A stretch of 64,000 nucleotides of DNA, taken from NCBI GenBank assembly GCA_024235715.1, contig JACKLW010000010.1, positions 124,001 to 188,000 of the forward strand. Direction: 5' to 3'. This document shows positions 1 through 8,440 of the stretch, one piece after another. A model generated the notes under the pieces. The model had not been told where the DNA came from and searched no databases. It saw nothing but the letters and a program-made list of their open reading frames with translations. The translations under genes were made by a program, and so were the position numbers. The DNA comes from Accumulibacter sp. (GTDB lineage: Bacteria > Pseudomonadota > Gammaproteobacteria > Burkholderiales > Rhodocyclaceae). Position 1 is the stretch's first letter; every line of letters begins with the position of its first letter.

Positions 1-3000
1 TGCCGATCCGGATTTCCGACCCGCAAGGCTACGCCCCGGTCAGCGCGATTGCCGCGGGACTGGTGTGGGCAGCGGATCACGGCGCCAGAGTTGCCAGCAT
101 CAGCCATGAGTACGCCAGCAACGCCGCCACCATAGACAGTGCGGCGCAGTACTTCAAGGGCAAGGAGGGCCTGACCATCGCTGCCGCTGGGAATCGCGGC
201 CAGGGCGAGAACATTGCCTCCACCGGCAATATGGTGATCGTGTCGGCAACCGATCGGGATGACCGGGTCCCATCCTGGTCGAGCTTTGGCACTTACATTA
301 ACATCGCCGCACCTGGCCAAGACATCCTGACGACCACCCGTGGGGGCGGTTACGGCCACTGGTCTGGAACCTCTGTCGCCACCGCAGTGGTGGCCGGTAC
401 CGCGGCGCTGATGATTGCGGCCAATCCGGCGCTGTCGACCAGCCAGATCCAGAGCATCCTTTACTCGACAGCCGTTGACCTCGGAGGCGTCGGCAAAGAC
501 GAACACTACGGTGCCGGCCGCGTCGACGCGGCGCAGGCAACGCGATTGGCAGCAGCCACGCCGTCGGCGAACCCGCCGGCGCCGACCGTCACCATCTCCG
601 CACCCGCGGGAGGTACTGTCGGCGGGCTGGTGCTGGTCGATGTTGCGGCTAGCCACAGCGTCAGCGTCGCGCGGGTCGAACTCGCCGTCAATGGCAAGAC
701 CTACGCGACCGACACCACCTCGCCGCACGGCTTCGTTTGGGATACGACCGCTGTGCCCGATGGCGTTGTAACCCTGACTGCATACGCCTATGATGCGGCC
801 GGCAACTACACAAGCGCGCAGCCGGTGCGTGTGATGGTCGCCAACAGCAAGGCAGCGTCGCCGGACACTCCTTCACCGACGCAGGCAGCACAGTCGAAAT
901 CAATCGCGGCCCCCGCTCCGGCCGCAATGCCGGCGGCCGGCGCCAACGCTGCAGCACTCCCGCAGGCTGCCGCGATTGAGGGCGCCGCTGCCACGGTTAT
1001 CTCCGCAACCAGCTTCAGCGGACGCGGTTGGTATGTTGATTCCGTGCTCGGGAATGACCAGCAGGCCGGTACCCTGGCGCAGCCATGGAAGACGCTCGCG
1101 CGAGCCACGCAGAATGTCTACGCGGCGGGAGATGCGCTGCTGCTCAAGTGTGGCAGCACCTGGCGCGAGGCCACCGCCCTGAGCAACGCCAACGCGCCCG
1201 CCGGAGGTCTGGTCATCGGAAGCTATGGCAGCAACTGCTCGGCCAGTAACCGCCCGAAGGTGTCCGGCGCCGATCTGATCGGCGGCGTGACCTGGACCAT
1301 AGAGGCGGGCTTCGGTGGCCGCCCGGTATATGTGGCCACCTGGCCGAAAGCGGTGAAGACCCTTTACTGGAACGGAACGCCAATGGCGCCTGCCCGCCAC
1401 CCCAACTTTAACGGCGTCGGCCAGGAATTTGCGCTCGTCGCGAGCGTCCTCAACGCGTCGGCATTCAAGCGCGCGACGGGCGAGCTCGCAGCCATAGGCT
1501 CTGATCTCGTGGGTGCCACGGTATATGTGCGCAGCAACCCGTGGGCCATGGAATCGCGCGAAGTGCTGAGCAGCTCCAGCGATGGAACGATAGCAACGAC
1601 GGTACCGTTTTATGGTGGCGTCGACGCCGGCGAAGGCTATTTCTTCGAAGGCAAGCTGGCTTTGCTCGATAGCCCGGGGGAGTGGCACTATGACGCGGCG
1701 GCAAAACGTCTGTACGTGTGGACGCCTACCGGCCAGAGCCCGGTCACCGGCGTTCTGGAGAGCGGCCAGCGCCCCAACGGCCTGACCATCTGGCAGGCAA
1801 ATGGTACGCGCATCGAAAACATCGTCTTCGAGCGTCAGCTCGAACGCGGACTGTTCGTGATCGATGCGCCGAACACGCAGGTTACCGATGTCGTTGCGCA
1901 GGACGCCGGCCTCACCGGGATAGAGATCGTCAGCAGCACGGCCGACGGCTGGTCCGCCGACAGTCGCGTCACCCGTGCCCTGGTGCGCAATGCGGGCACC
2001 ACCGGCATCAGCATCACCGGCCCGCGGATCACCGTGACCGAAAGCGACGTCGAGGGCACAGGCATGGGGCCAATGACCACCGGCGTTTCCAGCGGCATTC
2101 ACGCGCAGGGTACCGGCATCACGCTGAGCAACAACCGCATCAGCGATTCGAGCTTTGCTGCCATCTCGCTGTCGAACGCTGGCGGCATGTCGATCACCGG
2201 CAACACCCTGTTGCGCGCCTGCCGGCGCCTGACCGACTGCGGCGCGCTCTACTCCGCTGGCACGCCGTCCGCAGCAGCGCGGACGCTGGTCAGCCATAAC
2301 ACCATCAAGGATATGACGGAAAACGTCGAAGGCGCTGTCGGCGGCGCGCCGGACCTGACCACCGGCATCTATCTCGACCAGTTCAGCGCCAACCACGATG
2401 TCACCGACAACATGATCAGCAACGTCGGCTTTGGTATCAAGCTGCACAACAGCGCCAACAATGTCGTCCGCGCCAATCGTGTCTGGCTTAGCCGCAACGC
2501 TTCCATCCGGGTGCACAACAGCAGCGCCAACGAGACCGTGCGTGGCAACATCATCGAGGACAACGAACTCTTCGCCTCGAGCCACTACGTACAAAAGCAA
2601 CCCAATGCATTGCCGGTGCAACAGCAGGTCTTCGCCCAGCAGTGGCTGCACTCGAGCAACGCTTCGCTGATGTTCAGCGGCAGCAACCCGAACATCGTGC
2701 GCCGCAATTCAGTTGGAACCCTGACCGCCGCCCGCGATGTGCGCTGGAACCTCGTCGACGGCTGGTCCTCGCGTCAGCTTGACGCATCGGGCTGGGCTGC
2801 CCTGACCACCGGCGAAACGGTCAGGAACCCGTTCCCCGCGCGCTTGGTGCTGCCCACCGGCAGTGCGCCGAATCTGGTGCCAAACGGCAACTTCCAGGCT
2901 CCCGGTGACCCGTGGTGGTTCTACGGTAGCGGCAGCATGTCTTACGGCGGTTGCAGCACGGGCTGCGGCAACTTCCAGTCCGCCAACAGCAACGACCTGT

Positions 3001-3620
3001 TGCTGGGTGGAGGCTTCCGCATGTCGACCTCGAGCGGTGCCAATCTGCACTACTTCCGGCTGCGTGCCGAGGCGGTATCTGCTCCCGCCTCGCTTACGGC
3101 GGTCGTGCTGGAGCGCGGTGGCAGCTGGCAGGCCATCGGCCCGGCGCACATGAACGTCCCGATCGCAACCGGTGCCGCCACGGTCATCGAAACGCTGTTC
3201 ACGCCGGGTTCCAGCGCCGAGGCGGCTCTCGTCTTTACCGTTCAGGCTGGACGCACGATGCGCATCCACGAGGTCTCGGTGGTGCCGTTGAGCAGCTTCG
3301 AACTATTTTCCCCGATGACCGAATCGACGCTGCTGACCAACGATACGTCGTCAACCAGGGCGGTGACCTGCGCCGAGGCCGGAATGCGCAGTTGCACAGC
3401 GCTTGACCTGGCAGGAAACAGCGTCAGCTGGCCGGTGACGCTACCCGCCTTCGCATCACGCGTCGTCGTCAGCGCCGACGCCAAGTGGCGGCAGCCGGCC
3501 GAACCGGTCAATGGCTCGCAGCTGCGCCACCGGCCGGCGGTTTCGGCGCGCATGTCGGGCGGTGCTCCATCAACTCCCCTTGTCGGTAAACTTTACACGC
3601 CACGACGCGGTAGCCGCTAG
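1..3620 (+). CDS. Secreted S8 (subtilisin-like) protease fused to Ig-like and right-handed beta-helix domains; 5' end outside window
   Basis: The reading frame is open from base 3, so the gene begins upstream of the window and the catalytic Asp and His are not visible. The visible part shows the oxyanion Asn block (AAAGNRGQ, nt 180-203) and the catalytic Ser in GTSVATAVVAG (Ser codon at 372-374; the family's usual Pro after the second Ala-x is Val here). An Ig-like segment follows at about 590-840, then a low-complexity Ala/Pro linker (to about 1000). A long parallel beta-helix begins with the typical DSVLGNDQQAGTLAQPW entry at about 1033 and runs to about 2700, and a beta-rich tail follows. 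Secretion is inferred from family; no PEP-CTERM tail is present. A protease joined to a polysaccharide-lyase-like fold next to an EPS operon suggests surface or matrix processing. The 3' end contains a regulatory element for the next operon. Domain calls are from sequence pattern only. Confidence 0.85.
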   Translation, partial: PIRISDPQGYAPVSAIAAGLVWAADHGARVASISHEYASNAATIDSAAQYFKGKEGLTIAAAGNRGQGENIASTGNMVIVSATDRDDRVPSWSSFGTYINIAAPGQDILTTTRGGGYGHWSGTSVATAVVAGTAALMIAANPALSTSQIQSILYSTAVDLGGVGKDEHYGAGRVDAAQATRLAAATPSANPPAPTVTISAPAGGTVGGLVLVDVAASHSVSVARVELAVNGKTYATDTTSPHGFVWDTTAVPDGVVTLTAYAYDAAGNYTSAQPVRVMVANSKAASPDTPSPTQAAQSKSIAAPAPAAMPAAGANAAALPQAAAIEGAAATVISATSFSGRGWYVDSVLGNDQQAGTLAQPWKTLARATQNVYAAGDALLLKCGSTWREATALSNANAPAGGLVIGSYGSNCSASNRPKVSGADLIGGVTWTIEAGFGGRPVYVATWPKAVKTLYWNGTPMAPARHPNFNGVGQEFALVASVLNASAFKRATGELAAIGSDLVGATVYVRSNPWAMESREVLSSSSDGTIATTVPFYGGVDAGEGYFFEGKLALLDSPGEWHYDAAAKRLYVWTPTGQSPVTGVLESGQRPNGLTIWQANGTRIENIVFERQLERGLFVIDAPNTQVTDVVAQDAGLTGIEIVSSTADGWSADSRVTRALVRNAGTTGISITGPRITVTESDVEGTGMGPMTTGVSSGIHAQGTGITLSNNRISDSSFAAISLSNAGGMSITGNTLLRACRRLTDCGALYSAGTPSAAARTLVSHNTIKDMTENVEGAVGGAPDLTTGIYLDQFSANHDVTDNMISNVGFGIKLHNSANNVVRANRVWLSRNASIRVHNSSANETVRGNIIEDNELFASSHYVQKQPNALPVQQQVFAQQWLHSSNASLMFSGSNPNIVRRNSVGTLTAARDVRWNLVDGWSSRQLDASGWAALTTGETVRNPFPARLVLPTGSAPNLVPNGNFQAPGDPWWFYGSGSMSYGGCSTGCGNFQSANSNDLLLGGGFRMSTSSGANLHYFRLRAEAVSAPASLTAVVLERGGSWQAIGPAHMNVPIATGAATVIETLFTPGSSAEAALVFTVQAGRTMRIHEVSVVPLSSFELFSPMTESTLLTNDTSSTRAVTCAEAGMRSCTALDLAGNSVSWPVTLPAFASRVVVSADAKWRQPAEPVNGSQLRHRPAVSARMSGGAPSTPLVGKLYTPRRGSR
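3581..3597 (+). promoter_or_regulatory. Candidate enhancer-binding-protein site (TGTCG-N6-TTTACA), copy 1
   Basis: The sequence TGTCGGTAAACTTTACA lies inside the last codons of the protease gene, 65 bp upstream of the sigma-54 -24 element at 3663. The same 5+6+6 pattern occurs upstream of two other sigma-54 promoters in this window (29209-29225 and 30665-30681), each time reading TGTCG to TTTACA toward its promoter. It is a partial dyad (TGT...ACA), as expected for a Fis-type DNA-binding dimer. That it binds a PrsR-like activator is inference. Confidence 0.6.
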
Positions 3621-3662
3621 CCGATCGCCTTAGTACATGTTTTTTCAGGACACCACGCATTC

Positions 3663-3678
3663 GGGCACGCTAATTGCT
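3663..3678 (+). promoter_or_regulatory. Sigma-54 (-24/-12) promoter of the EPS operon
   Basis: GGGCACG-CTAA-TTGCT matches the RpoN consensus TGGCACG-N4-TTGCW at all but the first base and keeps the invariant GG-N10-GC spacing. Predicted transcription start is about 3688, giving a leader of about 340 nt before the UDP-glucuronate decarboxylase start at 4028. The enhancer-like element at 3581-3597 sits 65 bp upstream. Confidence 0.65.
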
Positions 3679-4027
3679 TGCGCATCGTTCGTTCCAGAAA
3701 ATCCACCGCCTTTCTTCCGATCACCATGAATTAATGCGCATGCGACTAATGGGCGGCTGTTAGCATGTCCTAACGCCAGCGCCCGTGTACAACACAACAG
3801 CGAGGCGCGAGAGGCATCGCCACGCGTTCCCGCACAACAGAGACAAACCGTCATATGATACTGCCACCAACTCAGCTGACCATCGGCCCTGAGGGCCAGC
3901 TTTACGCCGACACCGCGGGTGCGCAAACTCGCCATACGCGAACCTCTGCCCCACGCTGGGGCGTGTGCCGCTCGTTTGTGGTGCCTGTTTTGCCGTGCTT
4001 TGCTCCTCACCGCAACGAGGTTGCCGC
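3679..4027 (+). other. Long 5' leader / intergenic region before the EPS operon
   Basis: No gene is supported between the protease stop (3620) and 4028. The region contains the sigma-54 promoter and then an untranslated leader. Within it I see one short perfect hairpin (GGCCCT-G-AGGGCC at about 3884-3896) and a weak TTAG/CTAA dyad near 3760-3772, but no recognised riboswitch or U-run terminator. Confidence 0.4.
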
Positions 4028-4990
4028 GTGAGAGACGCCACCCGCAAGGCTTGCCTGGTCGCCGGAGGCGCCGGATTCCTCGGCTCGCATCTGTGCGAGC
4101 GCCTGCTTGATCGCGGTCACGAGGTGGTCTGCCTGGACAATTTCTTTACCGGCAGCAAACGCAATATCGAGCACCTGCTGCATCATCCGCGTTTCGAGTT
4201 GATGCGCCATGACGTGACGTTTCCGCTTTATGTCGAGGTCGACGAGATCTTCAACCTGGCCTGTCCGGCATCTCCCGTGCACTACCAGCACGATCCCGTT
4301 CAAACGACCAAGACCAGCGTCCATGGCGCGATCAACATGCTCGGCCTGGCCAAGCGCCTGCGCGCGAAGATCCTGCAAGCGTCGACCAGCGAGGTCTATG
4401 GCGACCCGCAGGTCCACCCGCAGCGCGAGGATTACTGGGGCCACGTGAATCCCATCGGGCATCGTGCATGCTATGACGAAGGAAAGCGATGCGCCGAAAC
4501 GCTGTTTTTCGACTATCACCGGCAGCACAAGCTGCGCATCAAGGTGATGCGAATATTCAATACCTATGGCCCACGCATGCATCCGAACGACGGGCGCGTC
4601 GTGTCGAACTTCATCGTCCAGGCCCTCACCGGCAAGGACATTACCCTGTACGGAGACGGCTCGCAAACGCGCTCTTTCTGCTACGTGGACGACCTGGTCG
4701 AAGGCGCGCTGAAGCTGATGGACACCGACGATCTCATCATTGGCCCGGTCAACGTGGGCAATCCGGTGGAGTCGACGATCCGCGAGTTGGCCGAGCGTAT
4801 CGTTGAACTGACCAATTCACGCTCGGTGATCGTCTACCGTCCCCTGCCCAGCGACGATCCCATGCAGCGCTGCCCCGACATCGCTCGTGCGCGTGCGTGG
4901 CTGGATTGGGAGCCGCAGGTGCAACTCGAACAGGGGCTGCGCAGCACCATCGAGTACTTCGACCGCCTGCTCGGTCGGCCCGCCACCTGA
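4028..4990 (+). CDS. UDP-glucuronate decarboxylase (UDP-xylose synthase), SDR family
   Basis: Converts UDP-glucuronate to UDP-xylose with bound NAD+, supplying a pentose donor for EPS. The protein (320 aa) has the Rossmann motif GGAGFLGS near residue 13, followed by the UXS hallmark [15 protein letters not shown], and the catalytic Y-x3-K as YDEGK in the [13 protein letters not shown] block. NAD-sugar SDR landmarks such as [10 protein letters not shown] also match UXS. A GTG start at 4028 is chosen because it begins just before the conserved N-terminus and has AACGAGG upstream; an ATG at 3965 would add a non-conserved leader. First gene downstream of the sigma-54 promoter at 3663. Confidence 0.9.
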   Translation: MRDATRKACLVAGGAGFLGSHLCERLLDRGHEVVCLDNFFTGSKRNIEHLLHHPRFELMRHDVTFPLYVEVDEIFNLACPASPVHYQHDPVQTTKTSVHGAINMLGLAKRLRAKILQASTSEVYGDPQVHPQREDYWGHVNPIGHRACYDEGKRCAETLFFDYHRQHKLRIKVMRIFNTYGPRMHPNDGRVVSNFIVQALTGKDITLYGDGSQTRSFCYVDDLVEGALKLMDTDDLIIGPVNVGNPVESTIRELAERIVELTNSRSVIVYRPLPSDDPMQRCPDIARARAWLDWEPQVQLEQGLRSTIEYFDRLLGRPAT

Positions 4991-5518
4991 CCGCAACAAC
5001 GGAGGAATGCGTTCTGCCAGTTGACCCGCCGCCATGCGGCACGTCCCGGACCGAGATCATGCTTGCCCCGATCGGCACCTGTCTGAACGCCGGGTTCGGG
5101 GCCGCCAAGGACCTGACAGACATCATGGGCGTGGCCCTTAGCCAGGAGTGCTGGCGCAGACGGGTCCTTCGTGTTACGTCGCGCGGTCGATCGCTGAGGC
5201 GCTGCGGACTCGGCGGCATAACGAATACCTTCGCCACTTCGCCAGGATCTGCCGCACCGTCAGCCAGACCCACGCCACCCCGAGAGCACGATTTCGATTG
5301 GGAAACGATGCCCGTTGAACCTAGAATACGGATCGCCGCACGTGCCGTGGGCGAACCCGAGCACACTGCCGACCATGCTAAATTCATGCAAACGGCTGAG
5401 CTGCTCTGTCGGCAGACAGGTCGAGGCGCAGCGGCCTGGTGGGGCGAGAACCGCGACTCGGTGAAGGTCTCCTGATGGCCACCAGCCAGTCCATGAATTC
5501 GGAAAACGCGAAAAAAAG
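4991..5518 (+). other. 528-bp gap with no convincing gene
   Basis: No frame here gives a recognisable product; the open frames on both strands look like GC-driven shadows. It contains a small perfect inverted repeat (CTGTC-GGCA-GACAG, 5406-5419) and, at its end, a 15-codon ORF that overlaps the Wzz start. A decayed gene or regulatory leader is possible. Confidence 0.3.
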
Positions 5519-5522
5519 ATGA
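5475..5522 (+). CDS. Possible 15-aa leader peptide overlapping the Wzz start (ATGA)
   Basis: MATSQSMNSENAKKR begins at an ATG preceded by GAAGGT at Shine-Dalgarno distance, and its TGA overlaps the Wzz ATG (ATGA at 5519-5522). The Wzz gene itself has only an A-rich tract upstream, so coupled translation through this micro-ORF is plausible. Similarity cannot be judged at this length. Confidence 0.3.
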   Translation: MATSQSMNSENAKKR

Positions 5523-7579
5523 AACCATCAACCGCCCATTTCGGTCTGCGGGAGACTCTCGCCACGCTGTTTAGGCACAAGACCCTGATTATCGGCGTGG
5601 CGCTTGTCACCGCTGCCACGAGCTTCGCTGTCGCCCTGTTGCAGTCCAAGGTCTGGGAAAGCTCGGCGCACATGCTGGTGCAGCAAAATCGCCAGTCGGT
5701 GCACCTTGGCGCCTCGGCCAGTGGCTCCGATGCACAGATCGGTCTCAATCGCCTGGCCATCGTCCGGACGGAAATCGAGATCATGTCGAGTACGCCCGTG
5801 CTGGCGGAAACTGTGCGTCGCATCGGGCCCGAAAAGATCCTCGACACCATGCGCTGGCGCTGGGACTGGCTGCTCGACCTGCCAGACGAGGTCTACCAGG
5901 CCGTCAAGCGCTTCGTGCTGCAAGCGATCTTTGGAGATCCCCCTGGCGTCGGACTGACACCCGTACAGTTGGCGATGAGAAAGGTTGACGCGCACCTGAA
6001 GATCGATGCAGTGCGTGAGTCCGATGTCTTTGTCGTCACTGCCGAAAGTCCCGATCCGGAGTTCTCCGCCGAGTTGGTGAACACCCTGGTCGACGTCTAT
6101 CTCGGACATCATATCAAGGTGCGGCAGGGAGCGGCCACCGCAGGCGTATTCACGGCCGAGACCGAACGCCAAAAACTCGAGTTGCAGGCTGCCATCGATC
6201 GACAGCAGGCGTTCAAGGCCCGCACCGGAATTGTCGCCGTTGGTCCGCAGAAGCAACTCCTGATCCAGCGGCTCAGCGATGCTGAAGGCGCATTGCAACG
6301 TGCCGAGATCGAGGTCGCCGAAAGCCGGCAACGCATAGTCGAGGGCGAGCGGCAGTTGGCCAAACGTTCGCCCGAAACCCCGGCCCTGGATTCCCTGCGC
6401 CAGAAGCTGGCCAAACTGGAAATAGAGCGCGGGAACTACCAGCCGGGCAGCGATGCCGGACGCAGTATCGACCTCGAGGTCGCCAACGTAGAAGCGCGCA
6501 TTCAGGCCGAACAGGGACGCGCCGGAGCCCGGCAGGTCGCGGGCGTGGACGCCACCTACCAGGAAATCGAGCGTGACGTGCTGGCCGAACGGTCGAAAGT
6601 CAGCGCCCTGTCGTCGCGGATCGCAGACCTGAGCGCCGCAGTCGACGAATACCGGCGACAACTGAAAGAGCTGGACAGCCAGGAGACCATACTGCGTGAC
6701 ACGATGCGCGAAGTCGAACTGAAGGAGGAGGCACTGCGCGGCTCTCTCAAGAAGCAGGAGGAGGAGCGCTTGAGCGGTATCCTCAACGACTACAGGGTAA
6801 CCGACGTGGTACCCATCGAGCGCGCAACGCCTGCGGATCGCCCGTCGCGCCCGCGCAAGCTGCTCAACCTCGGACTTGGGCTTGCCGGCGGGCTCTTCGC
6901 CGGGCTGGTCCTGGCACAGCTCAGCGAATACTTTCGGCGTACCATCACCACTCGCGAAGAGGCGGAAAGCCAACTTGGACTGCCGGTGCTTGGCAGCCTG
7001 CCAGACGTCGGGCGCGCACCGGATTCAGTGGCTCTCCAGCAAATCGAGCTGCGTCGCATCGCCGAGGCCCTGCGACAACGACGCGGCGACGCCGACGGCG
7101 TGACGGTGCTGGTTACCAGCAGCAGCGCGGGAGAAGGCAAGAGCACGCTGATACGCGAGCTCTCGGCATTGCTCGGGCGTAGCGACGGCACCGGTGCGAC
7201 GGTCGACGCCAGCGACGGGCAACTGCACCTGCCCGGCGTTTCAACGTCGTCCGGCCCACCCTCACCGGTCAGCGCCAAGGGAATCGCCGCGTCGCGCGGC
7301 GCCCTCGAGGCCTTGCGGCGGGAGCACGGCATCGTGCTGATCGACGGACCGGCAATGGGCACCTCGGGCGAAGGCCTGTGGCTGCCAGAAATCGTCGACA
7401 CGGTGCTGCTGGTCGTCGAGGCCGAACGTACCACCGGCATCAATGCCATCCAGACCCGCCGCCTGATCGAAGGCGCCGGCGGAAGGCTGATCGGCGTGGT
7501 TCTCAACCGCCGCCGCTTCGTTATTCCCGGCTGGGTGTACGGCTGGCTGCTCTCGCCTCGCCACGCCATGCAAGGCTGA
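5519..7579 (+). CDS. Polysaccharide chain-length determinant (Wzz) fused to a BY-kinase-like ATPase domain
   Basis: Inner-membrane co-polymerase of Wzx/Wzy-dependent EPS assembly, 686 aa. A first membrane segment lies at about residues 22-41 and is followed by the periplasmic Wzz region. Long coiled-coil stretches follow (about 170-430), then a second membrane segment at about 447-465 with the family's LPVLGSLPD entry to the cytoplasmic domain. The P-loop is SSSAGEGKS (about 533-542) and a second acidic strand is IVLIDGPAMG. The domain looks degenerate. The usual hydrophobic-DxD-R block after the P-loop is replaced by ATVDASDG, and the C-terminal tyrosine cluster of BY-kinases is missing (only one Tyr near the end). 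It may therefore act as an ATP-responsive regulator and not as an autophosphorylating kinase. Confidence 0.88.
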   Translation: MKPSTAHFGLRETLATLFRHKTLIIGVALVTAATSFAVALLQSKVWESSAHMLVQQNRQSVHLGASASGSDAQIGLNRLAIVRTEIEIMSSTPVLAETVRRIGPEKILDTMRWRWDWLLDLPDEVYQAVKRFVLQAIFGDPPGVGLTPVQLAMRKVDAHLKIDAVRESDVFVVTAESPDPEFSAELVNTLVDVYLGHHIKVRQGAATAGVFTAETERQKLELQAAIDRQQAFKARTGIVAVGPQKQLLIQRLSDAEGALQRAEIEVAESRQRIVEGERQLAKRSPETPALDSLRQKLAKLEIERGNYQPGSDAGRSIDLEVANVEARIQAEQGRAGARQVAGVDATYQEIERDVLAERSKVSALSSRIADLSAAVDEYRRQLKELDSQETILRDTMREVELKEEALRGSLKKQEEERLSGILNDYRVTDVVPIERATPADRPSRPRKLLNLGLGLAGGLFAGLVLAQLSEYFRRTITTREEAESQLGLPVLGSLPDVGRAPDSVALQQIELRRIAEALRQRRGDADGVTVLVTSSSAGEGKSTLIRELSALLGRSDGTGATVDASDGQLHLPGVSTSSGPPSPVSAKGIAASRGALEALRREHGIVLIDGPAMGTSGEGLWLPEIVDTVLLVVEAERTTGINAIQTRRLIEGAGGRLIGVVLNRRRFVIPGWVYGWLLSPRHAMQG

Positions 7580-7621
7580 GTCCTTGCGCCCCTTTCCTTG
7601 CACCATTCACCGGAGGTCAAC

Positions 7622-8437
7622 ATGACGACCTATGCAGACTCACGCGATCACCCCGACTGGATTGGCGTAGATGGCTATTTCCAGCAGCACGACTACTGGC
7701 TCTCGCTATGCGGGCTGTATTCCCTCTACGACTTCGCCTGCGACAGGCTCGGCGATCTGCACGGGAAACGGCTGCTCGACTGCGGCTGCGGCAAGGGCCA
7801 TACCTCGGTGATGCTCGCCAAGCGCGGCGCTCAGGTGAGCGCATTCGACGCGTCCGGCCCGGACCTGGGCGTCGCCGGGCGGTTGGCGGAGGCGAACCGC
7901 CAGTCGGTCGAGTTCAAGACGCTGTTCTTCGAAGAGCTCGACTATCCCGACGCTTCCTTTGACAGGGCCTTCGGCGCCTGCGTCCTGCATCACGTGGATA
8001 TTCCACGGGCAGTGAAGGAACTCGGCCGCGTGCTGGCGCCGGGAGGCCGCGCAGTGTTCGTGGAGAACTCTGCGCGCAACCCGCTACTGATGCTGGCGCG
8101 GCGCCGGCTTGTCGGCAGGCTCGGCATTCCCCGCTATGGCGACGACCACGAGCACCCCCTGCGCCGGTCAGACTTCGACGCCATGCGCGCCGCCTTCGAT
8201 GGCACCGTCACCGTCCACTTTCCCGATTTCGTAGCCTTCCGGCTGCTTGACTTCTATGTGCTCCGCCGCCGCGTGCCATTGCTCAGCCGGCTGCTGCGAG
8301 GCGCCGACCGGCTCTGCCAGCGCATACCCTGGGTGCGCGAATTCAGCTATTTCCTGGTCGTGCAGTTCGACCGCGCCGGCGCACCGGCGGCGTCGCGCCC
8401 GGCCGAGCAACACACCCGACACGTAACCGACGCCTGA
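7622..8437 (+). CDS. Class I SAM-dependent methyltransferase
   Basis: 271 aa with SAM-binding motif I LLDCGCGKGH at residues 51-60 and a following acidic strand end (VSAFDAS), typical of the Methyltransf_11/25 group. Motif around DRAFGACVLHHV matches the post-II region. Likely methylates a sugar or lipid-linked intermediate of the EPS; the acceptor cannot be told from sequence. The ATG at 7622 is preceded by GGAGGT at ideal spacing. It sits between wzz and the GH26-like gene in the same orientation. Confidence 0.85.
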   Translation: MTTYADSRDHPDWIGVDGYFQQHDYWLSLCGLYSLYDFACDRLGDLHGKRLLDCGCGKGHTSVMLAKRGAQVSAFDASGPDLGVAGRLAEANRQSVEFKTLFFEELDYPDASFDRAFGACVLHHVDIPRAVKELGRVLAPGGRAVFVENSARNPLLMLARRRLVGRLGIPRYGDDHEHPLRRSDFDAMRAAFDGTVTVHFPDFVAFRLLDFYVLRRRVPLLSRLLRGADRLCQRIPWVREFSYFLVVQFDRAGAPAASRPAEQHTRHVTDA

Positions 8438-8440
8438 CAA

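Noticed and set aside
900-2651. Long open frame on the minus strand opposite the protease/beta-helix
   Set aside because: Shadow of a GC-rich coding region; its translation shows no recognisable domain, and the + strand product is well supported.
3606-3616. GCGGTAGC resembling the RfaH ops element upstream of the EPS operon
   Set aside because: It lies before the predicted transcript start inside the protease gene and mismatches the ops core.
4749-5531. Minus-strand open frame covering the 4991-5518 gap
   Set aside because: Ser/Arg/Pro-rich, partly antisense to the decarboxylase gene, no ribosome site and no family pattern.
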